Program-made: the position numbers and the translations under genes
Notes under the pieces: model-generated
What the model was told of the DNA's origin: nothing
Seen by the model: only the letters and a program-made list of their open reading frames with translations
Database searches by the model: none
Source of the DNA: Bacteroidota bacterium
GTDB taxonomy: Bacteria; Bacteroidota; Bacteroidia; Bacteroidales; UBA10428
Direction: 5' to 3'
Length of the DNA stretch: 64,000 bases
Assembly (NCBI GenBank): GCA_016699695.1
Contig: CP065006.1
Coordinates: 2,294,001 to 2,358,000 of the forward strand
Shown here: positions 54,512-63,581 of the stretch, one piece after another
Layout of the letters: the number at the start of each line of letters is the position of its first letter
Position numbering within the stretch: the first letter of the stretch is position 1

Positions 54512-55195
54512 ATGGAAAAAATCAGCCTGTTGCTTGCCGAAGATGATGAAAACCTCGGGTCGCTCCTGCGCGAATACCTTATAGCCAAAGGCTACGATGC
54601 CAATTTGTTTGTTAATGGCGAAAAGGCTTATAAAAGCTTTATCAAAGAGCATTACGATTTGTGCATATTCGACATTATGATGCCTGTGAAAGATGGGATT
54701 ACTTTGGCACGAGAGGTACGCCTGCTAAACTCCACCATACCCATCCTCTTTCTGACCGCGAAGTCGCAAAAGGAGGATATTCTAAGCGGATTTCAGGCCG
54801 GTGCCGATGATTATATAACCAAACCCTTTAGCATGGAGGAACTGGTATACCGTATCGAAGCCATTTTAAGAAGGACCCACTTTCAACCTACAAGCCAGAT
54901 GGAGTTTGCCATTGGAGAATTCTTATTTTATTCCGACAAACAAGTACTCTCTCACAATGGTGTGGAGCAAAAACTCACTACCAAAGAGTCCGATCTTTTA
55001 AAGCTTCTTTGTATTAATAAAAACGCCATACTCGAACGGAATTTTGCATTGAAAACCATCTGGGTCGACGACAATTATTTCAATGCGCGCAGCATGGATG
55101 TTTATATTACCAAATTGCGTAAATACCTTAAATCCGATCCTTCAGTGGAGATTATGAACATACATGGGAAAGGTTTCAAGCTTATTGTAAAATAG
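54512..55195 (+). CDS. Response regulator, OmpR family
   Basis: A 227-residue regulator. The receiver has the acidic pocket AEDDEN (9-14), phospho-acceptor Asp54 (CIFDIMMPVKDG) and the Lys of LTAKSQ. The winged-helix output (about 130-227) contains LTTKESDLLKLLCINKNAILER and SMDVYITKLRKYLK with the recognition helix. It resembles RprY. Encoded 4 bp after the kinase and probably the protein that binds the phased TGTTAA boxes upstream of the pair. Confidence 0.95.
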   Translation: MEKISLLLAEDDENLGSLLREYLIAKGYDANLFVNGEKAYKSFIKEHYDLCIFDIMMPVKDGITLAREVRLLNSTIPILFLTAKSQKEDILSGFQAGADDYITKPFSMEELVYRIEAILRRTHFQPTSQMEFAIGEFLFYSDKQVLSHNGVEQKLTTKESDLLKLLCINKNAILERNFALKTIWVDDNYFNARSMDVYITKLRKYLKSDPSVEIMNIHGKGFKLIVK

Positions 55196-55323
55196 TTTTC
55201 CGTGTTTTGGATTTTCTTTTTGACGATATTTTTCGCTGATTTCTTAAGCTTATATAAAGGCTGTAATGCAAATGCTCTGAATAAAGATAAATTCAGAATA
55301 GGTTAATTTTATGCCTCAGGTAC

Positions 55324-55353
55324 TTTGAAATCTGATTTTTATCAGTAAATTTG
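55324..55353 (+). promoter_or_regulatory. Promoter of the leucine operon leader
   Basis: TTTG (55324-55327), an 18-bp spacer and TAAATTTG (55346-55353), an exact TAnnTTTG. The predicted start is near 55360, about 13 nt before the leader peptide ATG. Confidence 0.65.
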
Positions 55354-55372
55354 CAATCATTGAAAATGAAAT

Positions 55373-55435
55373 ATGAAATTATTGACCAGCATACTTTCTA
55401 TTATCCTCCTTCTCGGTATTATTTATCCCGGATGA
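55373..55435 (+). CDS. leuL: Leu/Ile-rich leader peptide of the leu operon
   Basis: A 20-codon frame, MKLLTSILSIILLLGIIYPG, starting about 13 nt after the predicted transcription start. It contains six Leu and five Ile codons, with a Leu-Leu-Leu run at codons 12-14 (55406-55414). Such a composition is typical of leader peptides that sense charged tRNA-Leu or tRNA-Ile. Its stop codon (55433-55435) overlaps the antiterminator arm. A second ATG at 55366 opens another frame without Leu enrichment, which I reject. It is too short for ordinary gene calling. Confidence 0.7.
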   Translation: MKLLTSILSIILLLGIIYPG

Positions 55436-55506
55436 GAATGGTTTGTATGTAGAAAAGAAAAAATATACGAGGGCCATTCTCCAAGAGTTTGGCCCTCTCG
55501 CTTTTA
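55434..55506 (+). promoter_or_regulatory. Transcription attenuator upstream of leuA
   Basis: Two mutually exclusive pairings are visible. Antiterminator: GAGAATGG (55434-55441) with CCATTCTC (55474-55481), 8 bp. Terminator: GAGGGCCA (55469-55476) with TGGCCCTC (55490-55497), 8 bp, followed by TCGCTTTTAT. The two share 55474-55476. A ribosome stalled at the Leu run leaves the first arm free, so the antiterminator forms; one at the leader stop covers it, so the terminator forms. This is the classic leucine attenuation logic. Confidence 0.7.
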
Positions 55507-55593
55507 TAAAGATTTGCACTTTTAATTGTTTGGTTTTTTTGGAAACCGACTTGTTTAAGAAATAAAACAAAAGCAGAACCTAAAACAAATACA

Positions 55594-57090
55594 ATGAGCG
55601 AGAAACTGTACATTTTCGATACAACCTTACGCGATGGTGAGCAGGTGCCTGGTTGTCAGCTGAATACCGTAGAGAAAATTGAAGTGGCTAAAGCCCTTGA
55701 ATTATTGGGTGTTGATATTATCGAAGCCGGGTTTCCTATTTCAAGCCCAGGCGATTTCAAATCGGTAGTAGAAATTTCAAAAGCCGTAAAGAACCCAACC
55801 ATTTGTGCGCTTACCCGTGCCGTTGAGAAGGACATTGATGTGGCTGCCGAAGCCCTCAAGAGTGCAAAACGTGGTCGCATTCATACTGGAATAGGTACTT
55901 CTCCCTACCATATCAAGTACAAGCTTAACTCCAACGAAGACGAAATTGTAGAACGTGCCATTGCTGCTGTGAAGTATGCAAAAAAATACGTTGAAGATGT
56001 AGAGTTTTATGCAGAGGATGCAGGCCGCTCAGAAAACGCTTACCTGGCAAGGGTAATCGAAGCAGTTATTAAAGCAGGTGCTACGGTGGTGAATATCCCC
56101 GATACCACCGGCTATTGTTTCCCACATGAATTTGGCGAAAAAATAAAATACCTTGTCGATCACGTACCCAATATTCATAAAGCCATTATTTCTACCCATT
56201 GTCATAACGATTTGGGCATGGCTACTGCCAATACACTGGCTGGTGTTTTAAATGGTGCCCGTCAGGTTGAAGTTACTATCAATGGTATTGGTGAACGTGC
56301 CGGAAATACTTCGCTCGAAGAGGTTGTAATGTCCATAAAAAGCCGCAAGAATCTGGCAATCGAAACAGGAATTAATACACGCCAGATCTATAAAACAAGC
56401 CGCCTGGTTTCGTCACTGATGAATATGCCCGTGCAGCCCAACAAGGCCATTGTAGGCAAAAATGCTTTTTCCCACTCTTCTGGCATTCATCAGGATGGGG
56501 TATTGAAAAATCGCGAGAATTACGAGATTATTGACCCCGTTGAGGTAGGAGTGAGCGAGTCAAGTATAGATCTCACTGCCCGAAGCGGCAGGGCAGCCCT
56601 CAAACATCGTCTTCAACTTTTAGGCTACGAGTTCGAAACAGAAGAATTGAACAAGATTTACGACGATTTTCTTGAACTGGCCGACAAGAAAAAGGGTGTG
56701 AACGACGAGGATCTTCAAATTTTGGTGGGCAATAAACACATAGGTGAAAAACGCTCCATCGAGCTTAAGCATCTTCAGGTTTTAGCTGGATCCTCAACCA
56801 TACCTATGGCAACCGTGGTTCTTGATATTAACGGCGAAGAATTTTCGGCTACTGAAGCAGGAAATGGACCGGTAGATGCTGCCTATTCAGCCGTTAAAAA
56901 AATGGTGATGCATAAAGTTAAGCTCGAAGAATATATCGTTCAGGCAATAACCAAAGGTAGCGATGATGTAGGTAAGGTACATGTGCAAATTGAGAACAAA
57001 GGAAAAATCTATTATGGTTTTTCAGGCAATACCGACATTATTACCGCTTCGGTCGAAGCGTTTATCGATGCGATCAATAAAATTGTTTAG
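55594..57090 (+). CDS. leuA: 2-isopropylmalate synthase
   Basis: A 498-residue LeuA, the first committed step of leucine synthesis (acetyl-CoA plus 2-oxoisovalerate). FDTTLRDGEQVPGCQL (8-23) carries the metal Asp and catalytic Arg, and STHCHNDLGMATANTL the two metal His. A C-terminal regulatory (LeuA dimer) domain is present from about residue 395, so leucine feedback is likely. It is the first structural gene of leuA-leuC-leuD-cimA-leuB, behind the attenuator. Confidence 0.96.
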   Translation: MSEKLYIFDTTLRDGEQVPGCQLNTVEKIEVAKALELLGVDIIEAGFPISSPGDFKSVVEISKAVKNPTICALTRAVEKDIDVAAEALKSAKRGRIHTGIGTSPYHIKYKLNSNEDEIVERAIAAVKYAKKYVEDVEFYAEDAGRSENAYLARVIEAVIKAGATVVNIPDTTGYCFPHEFGEKIKYLVDHVPNIHKAIISTHCHNDLGMATANTLAGVLNGARQVEVTINGIGERAGNTSLEEVVMSIKSRKNLAIETGINTRQIYKTSRLVSSLMNMPVQPNKAIVGKNAFSHSSGIHQDGVLKNRENYEIIDPVEVGVSESSIDLTARSGRAALKHRLQLLGYEFETEELNKIYDDFLELADKKKGVNDEDLQILVGNKHIGEKRSIELKHLQVLAGSSTIPMATVVLDINGEEFSATEAGNGPVDAAYSAVKKMVMHKVKLEEYIVQAITKGSDDVGKVHVQIENKGKIYYGFSGNTDIITASVEAFIDAINKIV

Positions 57091-57164
57091 CAGATACTAA
57101 ATTTGTAATCGCGTCTGACTTTCAATATAAACTTATTAAAGTATATAATTTTTAATAATAAAAA

Positions 57165-58562
57165 ATGGGAAAAACATTATTCGACAAAGTTTGGGATGCT
57201 CACGTAGTATCCGAAATCGCGGGCGGCCCCAGCGTGTTGTATATCGACAGGCATCTGATACACGAAGTTACAAGTCCTCAGGCCTTTGCAGGCCTCGATG
57301 CGCGTGGCATTAAAGTGTTCAGACCCGAAAGAACAGTGGCCACTCCCGACCACAACGTACCTACAAAAGATCAGCATGTTACCATTAAAGATGTACTATC
57401 AAAAACCCAGGTTGAAACCCTTGCCCGTAATACAGAAAAACACGGAATCAGGCATTACGGACTAAATCATCCTTATCAGGGTGTGGTGCACGTAGTGGGG
57501 CCGGAGCTTGGGCTTACCCTGCCCGGTATGACTATTGTGTGTGGCGATTCGCACACTGCTACCCATGGTGCCTTTGGCAGCGTTGCTTTTGGTATTGGAA
57601 CCAGCGAGGTTGAGATGGTAATGGCTACCCAGTGCATCTTGCAGCCAAAACCAAAGCGCATGCGCATCAATGTCGATGGAAATCTTGGCAAAGGTGTAAC
57701 AGCCAAAGACATCATCCTGTACATTATTTCAAAAATTTCAGCAAGTGGTGGAACTGGCTATTTTATCGAATACACCGGTTCGGCCATCCGCAGCCTTTCT
57801 ATGGAGGGTCGAATGACGGTATGCAACATGAGTATCGAAATGGGTGCCCGTGGGGGTCTGATCGCTCCTGACGAAGTAACCTTTAAATACATTAAGGGCC
57901 GTGAGTTTGCACCCAAAGGTGAAGAATGGGATAAATTGTATGCCTATTGGCAAACTCTTCAGTCCGACAGCGATGCCAAATTCGACATGGAGTTGAACTA
58001 CCATGCAAGCGACATTGAGCCAATGATTACCTATGGAACCAACCCCGGAATGGGTCTTGGAATTAGTGAATCTATTCCTACATTGGATTCTATCGAAGAT
58101 GCTACGCGGGCAACTTTCCAAAAATCGCTTCAGTACATGAATTTTGAAGCAGGTTCGGCCATGATTGGCAAACCCATCGACTATGTATTTGTAGGTAGCT
58201 GTACCAACGGACGTATAGAAGACCTGCGGGCCTTTGCAGAGTTTGTAAAAGGCCATAAAAAGGCATCGAACGTGGTGGCATGGATTGTTCCCGGATCGAA
58301 GCAGGTTGAAAAACAAGCTATCGAGGAAGGTTTGGATAAAGTATTAGCCGCTTCGGGTTTCGAATTGCGTCAACCCGGATGCTCGGCATGTTTGGCCATG
58401 AACGACGATAAGGTACCTGAAAGACTGTATGCAGTTTCTACTTCAAACCGGAACTTCGAAGGCCGCCAGGGACCAGGTTCCCGTACCTTGTTGGCCAGTC
58501 CGCTTACCGCAGCAGCCGCAGCTATTCGTGGTAAAATTACCGACCCTCGCGAATTTTTATAG
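57165..58562 (+). CDS. leuC: 3-isopropylmalate dehydratase, large subunit
   Basis: A 465-residue aconitase-family subunit. The [4Fe-4S] ligands are Cys346 (GSCTNGR) and Cys406 and Cys409 (GCSACLAMN). CGDSHTATHGAFGSVAFGIGTSEVE is the substrate-binding region. With LeuD it isomerises 2- to 3-isopropylmalate, and in organisms with citramalate synthase it can also isomerise citramalate. It follows leuA by 74 bp and precedes leuD by 27 bp. Confidence 0.97.
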   Translation: MGKTLFDKVWDAHVVSEIAGGPSVLYIDRHLIHEVTSPQAFAGLDARGIKVFRPERTVATPDHNVPTKDQHVTIKDVLSKTQVETLARNTEKHGIRHYGLNHPYQGVVHVVGPELGLTLPGMTIVCGDSHTATHGAFGSVAFGIGTSEVEMVMATQCILQPKPKRMRINVDGNLGKGVTAKDIILYIISKISASGGTGYFIEYTGSAIRSLSMEGRMTVCNMSIEMGARGGLIAPDEVTFKYIKGREFAPKGEEWDKLYAYWQTLQSDSDAKFDMELNYHASDIEPMITYGTNPGMGLGISESIPTLDSIEDATRATFQKSLQYMNFEAGSAMIGKPIDYVFVGSCTNGRIEDLRAFAEFVKGHKKASNVVAWIVPGSKQVEKQAIEEGLDKVLAASGFELRQPGCSACLAMNDDKVPERLYAVSTSNRNFEGRQGPGSRTLLASPLTAAAAAIRGKITDPREFL

Positions 58563-58589
58563 AATATTGTTTACAATAAAACATCAGAT

Positions 58590-59192
58590 ATGTCAACTCA
58601 GAAATTCACCACAATAAAATCGAGCTGTGTACCCCTTCCGGTTGAAAATGTTGATACCGATCAGATTATTCCGGCGCGTTTTCTGAAAGCCACCACCCGC
58701 GATGGTTTTGGAGAAAACCTCTTTCGCGACTGGCGGTACGACAAACAAAATAAGCCTGTAAAAGAGTTTGTGTTGAACAATACCACCTATTCGGGCACTA
58801 TTTTAGTGGCCGGAAAAAACTTTGGCAGCGGATCGAGTCGCGAACATGCTGCTTGGGCTATTGCCGATTACGGGTTTAAGGTGGTTGTTTCCAGCTTTTT
58901 TGCCGATATTTTTAAAAACAATGCCCTTAACAATGGTCTTTTGCCAGTTCAGGTATCTGCAGGTTTTTTACAACAGCTTTTCGATGCAGTTCAGGCCGAT
59001 CCAGACACACAGGTTGAGGTGAGCCTGTTGGACCAAAAAATTGTTTTACTCGAAACCGGGAAATCCGAAAGCTTTGAAATTAATGCTTACAAAAAAGAAT
59101 GCTTGCTGAATGGGTACGATGACATTGATTATCTGCTTAGCAATAAATCAAAAATAGAGGCCTTTGAGCGCAACAGACCAGTAAGCCTTTAA
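58590..59192 (+). CDS. leuD: 3-isopropylmalate dehydratase, small subunit
   Basis: A 200-residue LeuD. The start region VPLPVENVDTDQIIPARFLK and the GKNFGSGSSREHAAWAIADYGFKVVV motif are diagnostic. It forms the swivelling domain that completes the LeuCD active site. Length is standard for the bacterial form. It is co-directional between leuC and the citramalate synthase-like gene. Confidence 0.97.
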   Translation: MSTQKFTTIKSSCVPLPVENVDTDQIIPARFLKATTRDGFGENLFRDWRYDKQNKPVKEFVLNNTTYSGTILVAGKNFGSGSSREHAAWAIADYGFKVVVSSFFADIFKNNALNNGLLPVQVSAGFLQQLFDAVQADPDTQVEVSLLDQKIVLLETGKSESFEINAYKKECLLNGYDDIDYLLSNKSKIEAFERNRPVSL

Positions 59193-59283
59193 GAAATTGC
59201 GGTAAACTGCCCTGCGTTCTAGTAACTTTACAACGAAGGGATAAGGGGCAGTTTATTATCCATATTTTTTAGCAGGAAACGAA

Positions 59284-60798
59284 ATGAAAATAACCGTAAT
59301 GGATACCACACTCCGCGATGGGGAACAAACCTCGGGAGTGTCCTTTACCTTCGATGAGAAACTTAGTATTGCAAAACTTCTACTCGAAGATCTGAAAGTA
59401 GACCGCATTGAAATTGCTTCAGCGAGAGTATCGGAAGGGGAGCGGGAAGCTGTAAAGCGCATTGCCGCCTGGGCTGAAAAACATCACGACCTGGAGAAAA
59501 TCGAAGTGCTCGGTTTTGTCGATAATCATGTTTCAATCGATTGGATTAAGGAATCAGGGTGTAAGGTTATTAATCTTCTTACAAAAGGTTCTCTTAAGCA
59601 CGTTAGCCAACAACTTCTTAAAACTCCCGAAGAGCATGTTGCGGAAATCATCGAAGAAATAAATTATGCTTCCAGCCAGGGCGTTCGAGTAAACATCTAC
59701 CTCGAAGATTGGTCGAATGGCATGCGCAATTCGCAGGAGTATGTTTTTTTTATGATCGACAAGCTTAAAAATCAGCCCATTCAGAGGTTTATGCTGCCCG
59801 ATACACTTGGTATATTGAATCCGGATGAAACCTATACCTTTTGCAAAATAATTAAAGAGAGGTATCCTGATTTAAATTTCGATTTTCACTCCCACAACGA
59901 TTATGACCTGGCTCCGGCCAATGTGTATGCCGCTCTTAAGGCTGGTATAGACTGTTTTCACGCCACCATCAACGGGCTGGGAGAACGTGCTGGAAATGTG
60001 CCCCTTTCGAGTGTTATTGGCATTGTGAAGGATCATTTCCACTACGAAATGAATGTCGATGAATCGAAGCTGAATATCGTGAGCCGCATGGTAGAAACCT
60101 ATTCAGGCATTCGCATTCCACCCAATAAACCTATTATTGGCGACAGCGTGTTTACACAAACTGCCGGCATACATGCCGATGGCGATAAAAAAAATAACCT
60201 TTATTTTAATGACCTTCTCCCCGAACGTTTCGGGCGAACACGCGCTTATGCCTTGGGAAAAACCTCAGGTAAGGCCAATATAGCAAAGAACCTCGAAGTA
60301 CTGGGTATTGAACTCGATGCCGAATCGATGAAAAAGGTTACAAAGCGTATCATCGAACTGGGCGACCTGAAAGAAACGGTAACCCAGGAAGATTTGCCCT
60401 ACATCATTTCCGATGTGCTGCGCAGCGAATCCATTAAAACCGATATCAGGATATTAAACTACAGTTTATCTACCGCCAATGGTTTGCGTCCGGTAGCTAC
60501 ACTTAAAATTCAGATTGGTAAGAAAAGTTACGAAGAAACATCAGTGGGTGACGGGCAATACGATGCTTTTGTGAAGGCGCTTAAAAAGATATATGCATCG
60601 CTTAACAAAGAGATGCCTCGTCTGATCGATTATGCGGTTTCCATTCCACCAGGAGGTAAAACCGATGCGCTTGTTCAGACAGTTATTACCTGGCGCAATG
60701 GTGGCAAGGAGTTCCGAACACGCGGACTCGATTCTGACCAGACGGTTTCGGCCATCAATGCCACCATGAAAATGTTGAATATTATTGAGAATAAATAA
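59284..60798 (+). CDS. cimA: Citramalate synthase-like LeuA homologue
   Basis: A 504-residue HMGL-like enzyme with the same fold as LeuA: MDTTLRDGEQTSGVSFTFDEK, then DFHSHNDYDLAPANVYAAL with metal His, and a C-terminal allosteric domain from about 400. It differs from the leuA product in the substrate region and is longer at the C-terminus, as in (R)-citramalate synthases, which make citramalate from pyruvate and acetyl-CoA for isoleucine. Its position between leuD and leuB, whose products also process citramalate, supports this. Alternative: a second isopropylmalate synthase. Confidence 0.8.
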   Translation: MKITVMDTTLRDGEQTSGVSFTFDEKLSIAKLLLEDLKVDRIEIASARVSEGEREAVKRIAAWAEKHHDLEKIEVLGFVDNHVSIDWIKESGCKVINLLTKGSLKHVSQQLLKTPEEHVAEIIEEINYASSQGVRVNIYLEDWSNGMRNSQEYVFFMIDKLKNQPIQRFMLPDTLGILNPDETYTFCKIIKERYPDLNFDFHSHNDYDLAPANVYAALKAGIDCFHATINGLGERAGNVPLSSVIGIVKDHFHYEMNVDESKLNIVSRMVETYSGIRIPPNKPIIGDSVFTQTAGIHADGDKKNNLYFNDLLPERFGRTRAYALGKTSGKANIAKNLEVLGIELDAESMKKVTKRIIELGDLKETVTQEDLPYIISDVLRSESIKTDIRILNYSLSTANGLRPVATLKIQIGKKSYEETSVGDGQYDAFVKALKKIYASLNKEMPRLIDYAVSIPPGGKTDALVQTVITWRNGGKEFRTRGLDSDQTVSAINATMKMLNIIENK

Positions 60799-60809
60799 AA
60801 CTATACAGA

Positions 60810-61862
60810 ATGGATTTTAAAATTGGTGTCTTGCCGGGCGATGGAATTGGTCCGGAAATAGTGGAACAGGCCATTAAAGTATTGAATGCCGTTGGAAAAA
60901 AATTCAATCACAAGTTTGTTTACACCTATGCACCTGTTGGTGCTGCTGCCATTGATGAGCTGGGCGATCCGTATCCGGAAGCAACTCATCAGGTATGCAT
61001 GAATTCCGATGCCGTGTTGTTTGGTGCCATCGGCCACCCCCGTTTCGACAACGATCCCACTGCAAAGGTTCGTCCTGAACAAGGTTTGCTGGCCATGCGG
61101 AAAAAATTAGGCCTGTATGCCAACATTCGTCCTGTTTCTACCTTTGCCTCCTTAATTGAGAAAAGCCCGCTACGCACGCACATTGTCGAAGGTGCAGACA
61201 TGGTGGTGGTGCGTGAACTTACAGGCGGTATTTATTTTGGAGAAAAAGGCCGGTCAGAAGATTTGAAAAAAGCTTTCGATACCTGCACCTATACAGTAGA
61301 AGAAATCGAACGCATTTTAAAGCTTGCTTTTCATTATGCAGCACAGCGAAATAAGCGACTCACCGTGGTAGATAAAGCCAATGTGCTTGCTACCTCTCGT
61401 TTGTGGAGACAAACCGCACAGGCTATGGAGAAAGACTATCCGGAAATCGTAGTAGATTATATGTTTGTCGACAATGCAGCCATGCAGCTGATTCAGTGGC
61501 CTAAGAAATTTGATGTAATGGTTACTGAGAACATGTTTGGCGACATACTTAGCGATGAAGCTTCGGTAATTACCGGTTCCCTGGGACTGTTACCCTCAGC
61601 ATCGGTTGGTATTCATACCTCGGTGTTTGAGCCCATACACGGTTCTTACCCTCAGGCTGCTGGCAAAAACATTGCCAACCCGGTTGCTACCATTCTTTCT
61701 GCTGCCATGTTGCTTGAATCGCTTGACCTTATTGATGAAGCAAAAGTGGTACGTAATGCCGTTGAGGCTTCACTCCAGGCAGGTGTGGTTACAGAGGATA
61801 TTTCAAAAGAAAAGCCGCACAAAACTTCAGAAGTAGGCGATTGGATTGCCTCGAGAATATAG
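60810..61862 (+). CDS. leuB: 3-isopropylmalate dehydrogenase
   Basis: A 350-residue LeuB that oxidises and decarboxylates 3-isopropylmalate with NAD. IGVLPGDGIGPEIVEQA (N-terminus), RELTGGIYFGEKGR (substrate Arg region), NMFGDILSDEASVITGSLGLLPSASVG and EPIHGSYPQAAGKNIANP are the family signatures. It ends the operon 11 bp after cimA and is followed by a terminator. Confidence 0.97.
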   Translation: MDFKIGVLPGDGIGPEIVEQAIKVLNAVGKKFNHKFVYTYAPVGAAAIDELGDPYPEATHQVCMNSDAVLFGAIGHPRFDNDPTAKVRPEQGLLAMRKKLGLYANIRPVSTFASLIEKSPLRTHIVEGADMVVVRELTGGIYFGEKGRSEDLKKAFDTCTYTVEEIERILKLAFHYAAQRNKRLTVVDKANVLATSRLWRQTAQAMEKDYPEIVVDYMFVDNAAMQLIQWPKKFDVMVTENMFGDILSDEASVITGSLGLLPSASVGIHTSVFEPIHGSYPQAAGKNIANPVATILSAAMLLESLDLIDEAKVVRNAVEASLQAGVVTEDISKEKPHKTSEVGDWIASRI

Positions 61863-61896
61863 AATCTCGCTATATTAATTGCCAAAAAATATAAAG

Positions 61897-61928
61897 AAAT
61901 GCAGCTCCAAAGGAGATGCATTTTTTTT
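61897..61928 (+). terminator. Terminator of the leu operon
   Basis: AAATGCAGCTCC, loop AAA, GGAGATGCATTT (one mismatch) followed by a run of eight T. Confidence 0.9.
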
Positions 61929-61970
61929 GTTTCCACAGGAGAATGGTAGATCTATACAAATAGGTGAATA

Positions 61971-61999
61971 AAAAAAGGGCCTTTAAAACAGGCCCTTTG
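61971..61999 (-). terminator. Terminator of the exb operon
   Basis: AAAGGGCCT and AGGCCCTTT form a 9-bp stem; the six As at 61971-61976 give the T-run on the minus strand. It lies 24 bp after the exbD stop. Confidence 0.9.
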
Positions 62000-62022
62000 T
62001 ATATCGAATGAAAAAATTAATG

Positions 62023-62502
62023 CTAATATCCTCTGGCAAGAGGGTCTCCTTTTGCAGTTGAATAATTGATTTTAAGAGCACTAGCCTTGCGCAATTCCTG
62101 CTTGATATCGGTAACAATACCCATTTCCACATCGCGGTCTACTTTAAGCGAAACAGTCATTTTTGGCTGATCGCTTTCCGAAAGTCTTTCACGCTCGGCG
62201 GCAATGAACTCGCGTATTTGCTCAGGTTCTGCAAACGCATCATTCAGCTGTATGCGTGGAAGTTTTCCAAATTTCGAATTAGTTGGCAAACCAATGTAAA
62301 TATAACTTACAAGCGATTTGTTATCGAGTTTCTTAATCTGGTTTGCTACCGGTGCATGCACTTTTACCAAAGGATTATTTTGCTTCATGGTGGTAGTAAC
62401 CATAAAAAAGAAAAGAAGCATAAATACAATGTCGGGCAGCGATGCAGTTGAAAGGGCTTGAACCTTGTTCTTACCTCTTTGTTTAAATCTTCCTGCTAAC
62501 AT
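62023..62502 (-). CDS. exbD: ExbD/TolR family protein (second copy)
   Basis: A 159-residue ExbD. One N-terminal membrane helix (about 21-42) carries the essential Asp in SLPDIVFMLLFFFMVTTTM. The periplasmic part is KQNNPLVKVHAPVANQIKKL and later. It works with ExbB in proton-motive-force coupling to TonB. It is the last gene of the exb unit, 4 bp after the other exbD. Confidence 0.92.
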   Translation of the reverse strand: MLAGRFKQRGKNKVQALSTASLPDIVFMLLFFFMVTTTMKQNNPLVKVHAPVANQIKKLDNKSLVSYIYIGLPTNSKFGKLPRIQLNDAFAEPEQIREFIAAERERLSESDQPKMTVSLKVDRDVEMGIVTDIKQELRKASALKINYSTAKGDPLARGY

Positions 62503-62506
62503 AATC

Positions 62507-63100
62507 TTATCCTCCCACGTTTTTGGGTTCTGCTTCCGAAATCTTCATTGGGTAAACTTCCTCAATGGCATCAATCATCTCCTTCTCCTTTTCATCTTCA
62601 GAGTCCAGCTCAACGTATTTTTTTCCAAACTGACGCAAGCTTAATTCATTTCTTAGGTCGTTATAAGCGGCTGCCAGTTCGTTCTGAACGCTGATATAGG
62701 TTTTAAAGGAGGTGCCCCTGTCGTTTTGAAGCGATATCACGTGTTTTTTTGTTACATTCACTGTTCCAAAATAGTCCACGGTTATTGGTTCAAGCGCGGG
62801 TAAATTGGGGTCGTTGTTCGGATTTAAAATAAATTCCTTGGCGGCTTCACGTAAATCATTTAGCTGCATTAGCTGACCTTCTACCAATAATTGGTTATCG
62901 CGGTTAACCAGCACTACAAATACGTTTCGCTCCTTTATTTCAATATCGTCATTATTGTCTGTCTCCGGCATAGGAGGTAATTTCCTCACAATGCCCGAAT
63001 CGGTATCCATGGTAGTGGTAACCAGGAAGAAAATCAGGAGGAGGAAGGCGATGTCTGCCATTGATCCTGCATTGATTTCCGGTATTTCTCTTCTAGCCAT
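62507..63100 (-). CDS. exbD: ExbD/TolR family protein (first copy)
   Basis: A 197-residue ExbD. The helix (about 14-34) reads SMADIAFLLLIFFLVTTTM with the conserved Asp. The periplasmic domain is longer than in the second copy and ends in a charged tail (ELDSEDEKEKEMIDAIEEVYPMKISEAE). Two different ExbD subunits in tandem are common in Bacteroidota. Confidence 0.92.
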   Translation of the reverse strand: MARREIPEINAGSMADIAFLLLIFFLVTTTMDTDSGIVRKLPPMPETDNNDDIEIKERNVFVVLVNRDNQLLVEGQLMQLNDLREAAKEFILNPNNDPNLPALEPITVDYFGTVNVTKKHVISLQNDRGTSFKTYISVQNELAAAYNDLRNELSLRQFGKKYVELDSEDEKEKEMIDAIEEVYPMKISEAEPKNVGG

Positions 63101-63134
63101 ATAATTTATAATTTAGTTCTGAAATTTTTCAGGC

Positions 63135-63578
63135 CTAGTTAAAAGCCCTGTAAATTTCCGATACAACAATACCCAAAAGGGCAATTCCACCCAAAATGTA
63201 GGTTGCCCACAATCCAGTGCCCGTCCATTTAAGAATAGCTGGGGACTCATTTGGCATTTTTTGAATATCGCTTGAAATGTCAGCTGATAAAGCATAGGAG
63301 ATAGCAACAAGTGCCCCACCTAACACCAATACAATTAATGCCCCTTTAATGGCTTTTGGATGTGTAATAATATGGAAAAAAGCAAAAGTTATAGTTAATA
63401 GGATGGCTATGCCAAACAGTAAGTAGCTCCAATACAGGCCAATGGCTGTAAAGCGCGGTTCATCATCTGTGACAAGTCCCGTACCTTCGGTTACATTGCC
63501 ACCTAAAAAAAAGGCTAGAGCTAATGCGACCGAGATAGCTACTATTATGTAGAATACTATCGAAGATATTTTTTGCAT
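63135..63578 (-). CDS. Membrane protein between exbB and exbD
   Basis: A 147-residue protein with about four membrane helices (7-26, 46-67, 77-96, 123-143). I do not recognise a named family. The same position between exbB and exbD genes is, as I recall, often taken by a protein of this kind in Bacteroidota. Gaps are 3 bp to exbB and 34 bp to exbD, so it is in the same transcript and probably belongs to the energy-coupling complex. Confidence 0.75.
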   Translation of the reverse strand: MQKISSIVFYIIVAISVALALAFFLGGNVTEGTGLVTDDEPRFTAIGLYWSYLLFGIAILLTITFAFFHIITHPKAIKGALIVLVLGGALVAISYALSADISSDIQKMPNESPAILKWTGTGLWATYILGGIALLGIVVSEIYRAFN

Positions 63579-63581
63579 TGC

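Noticed and set aside
55366..55372. Alternative leader frame from the ATG at 55366
   Set aside because: Its codons are not enriched for Leu or Ile and its stop is not placed at the antiterminator arm, unlike the frame from 55373.
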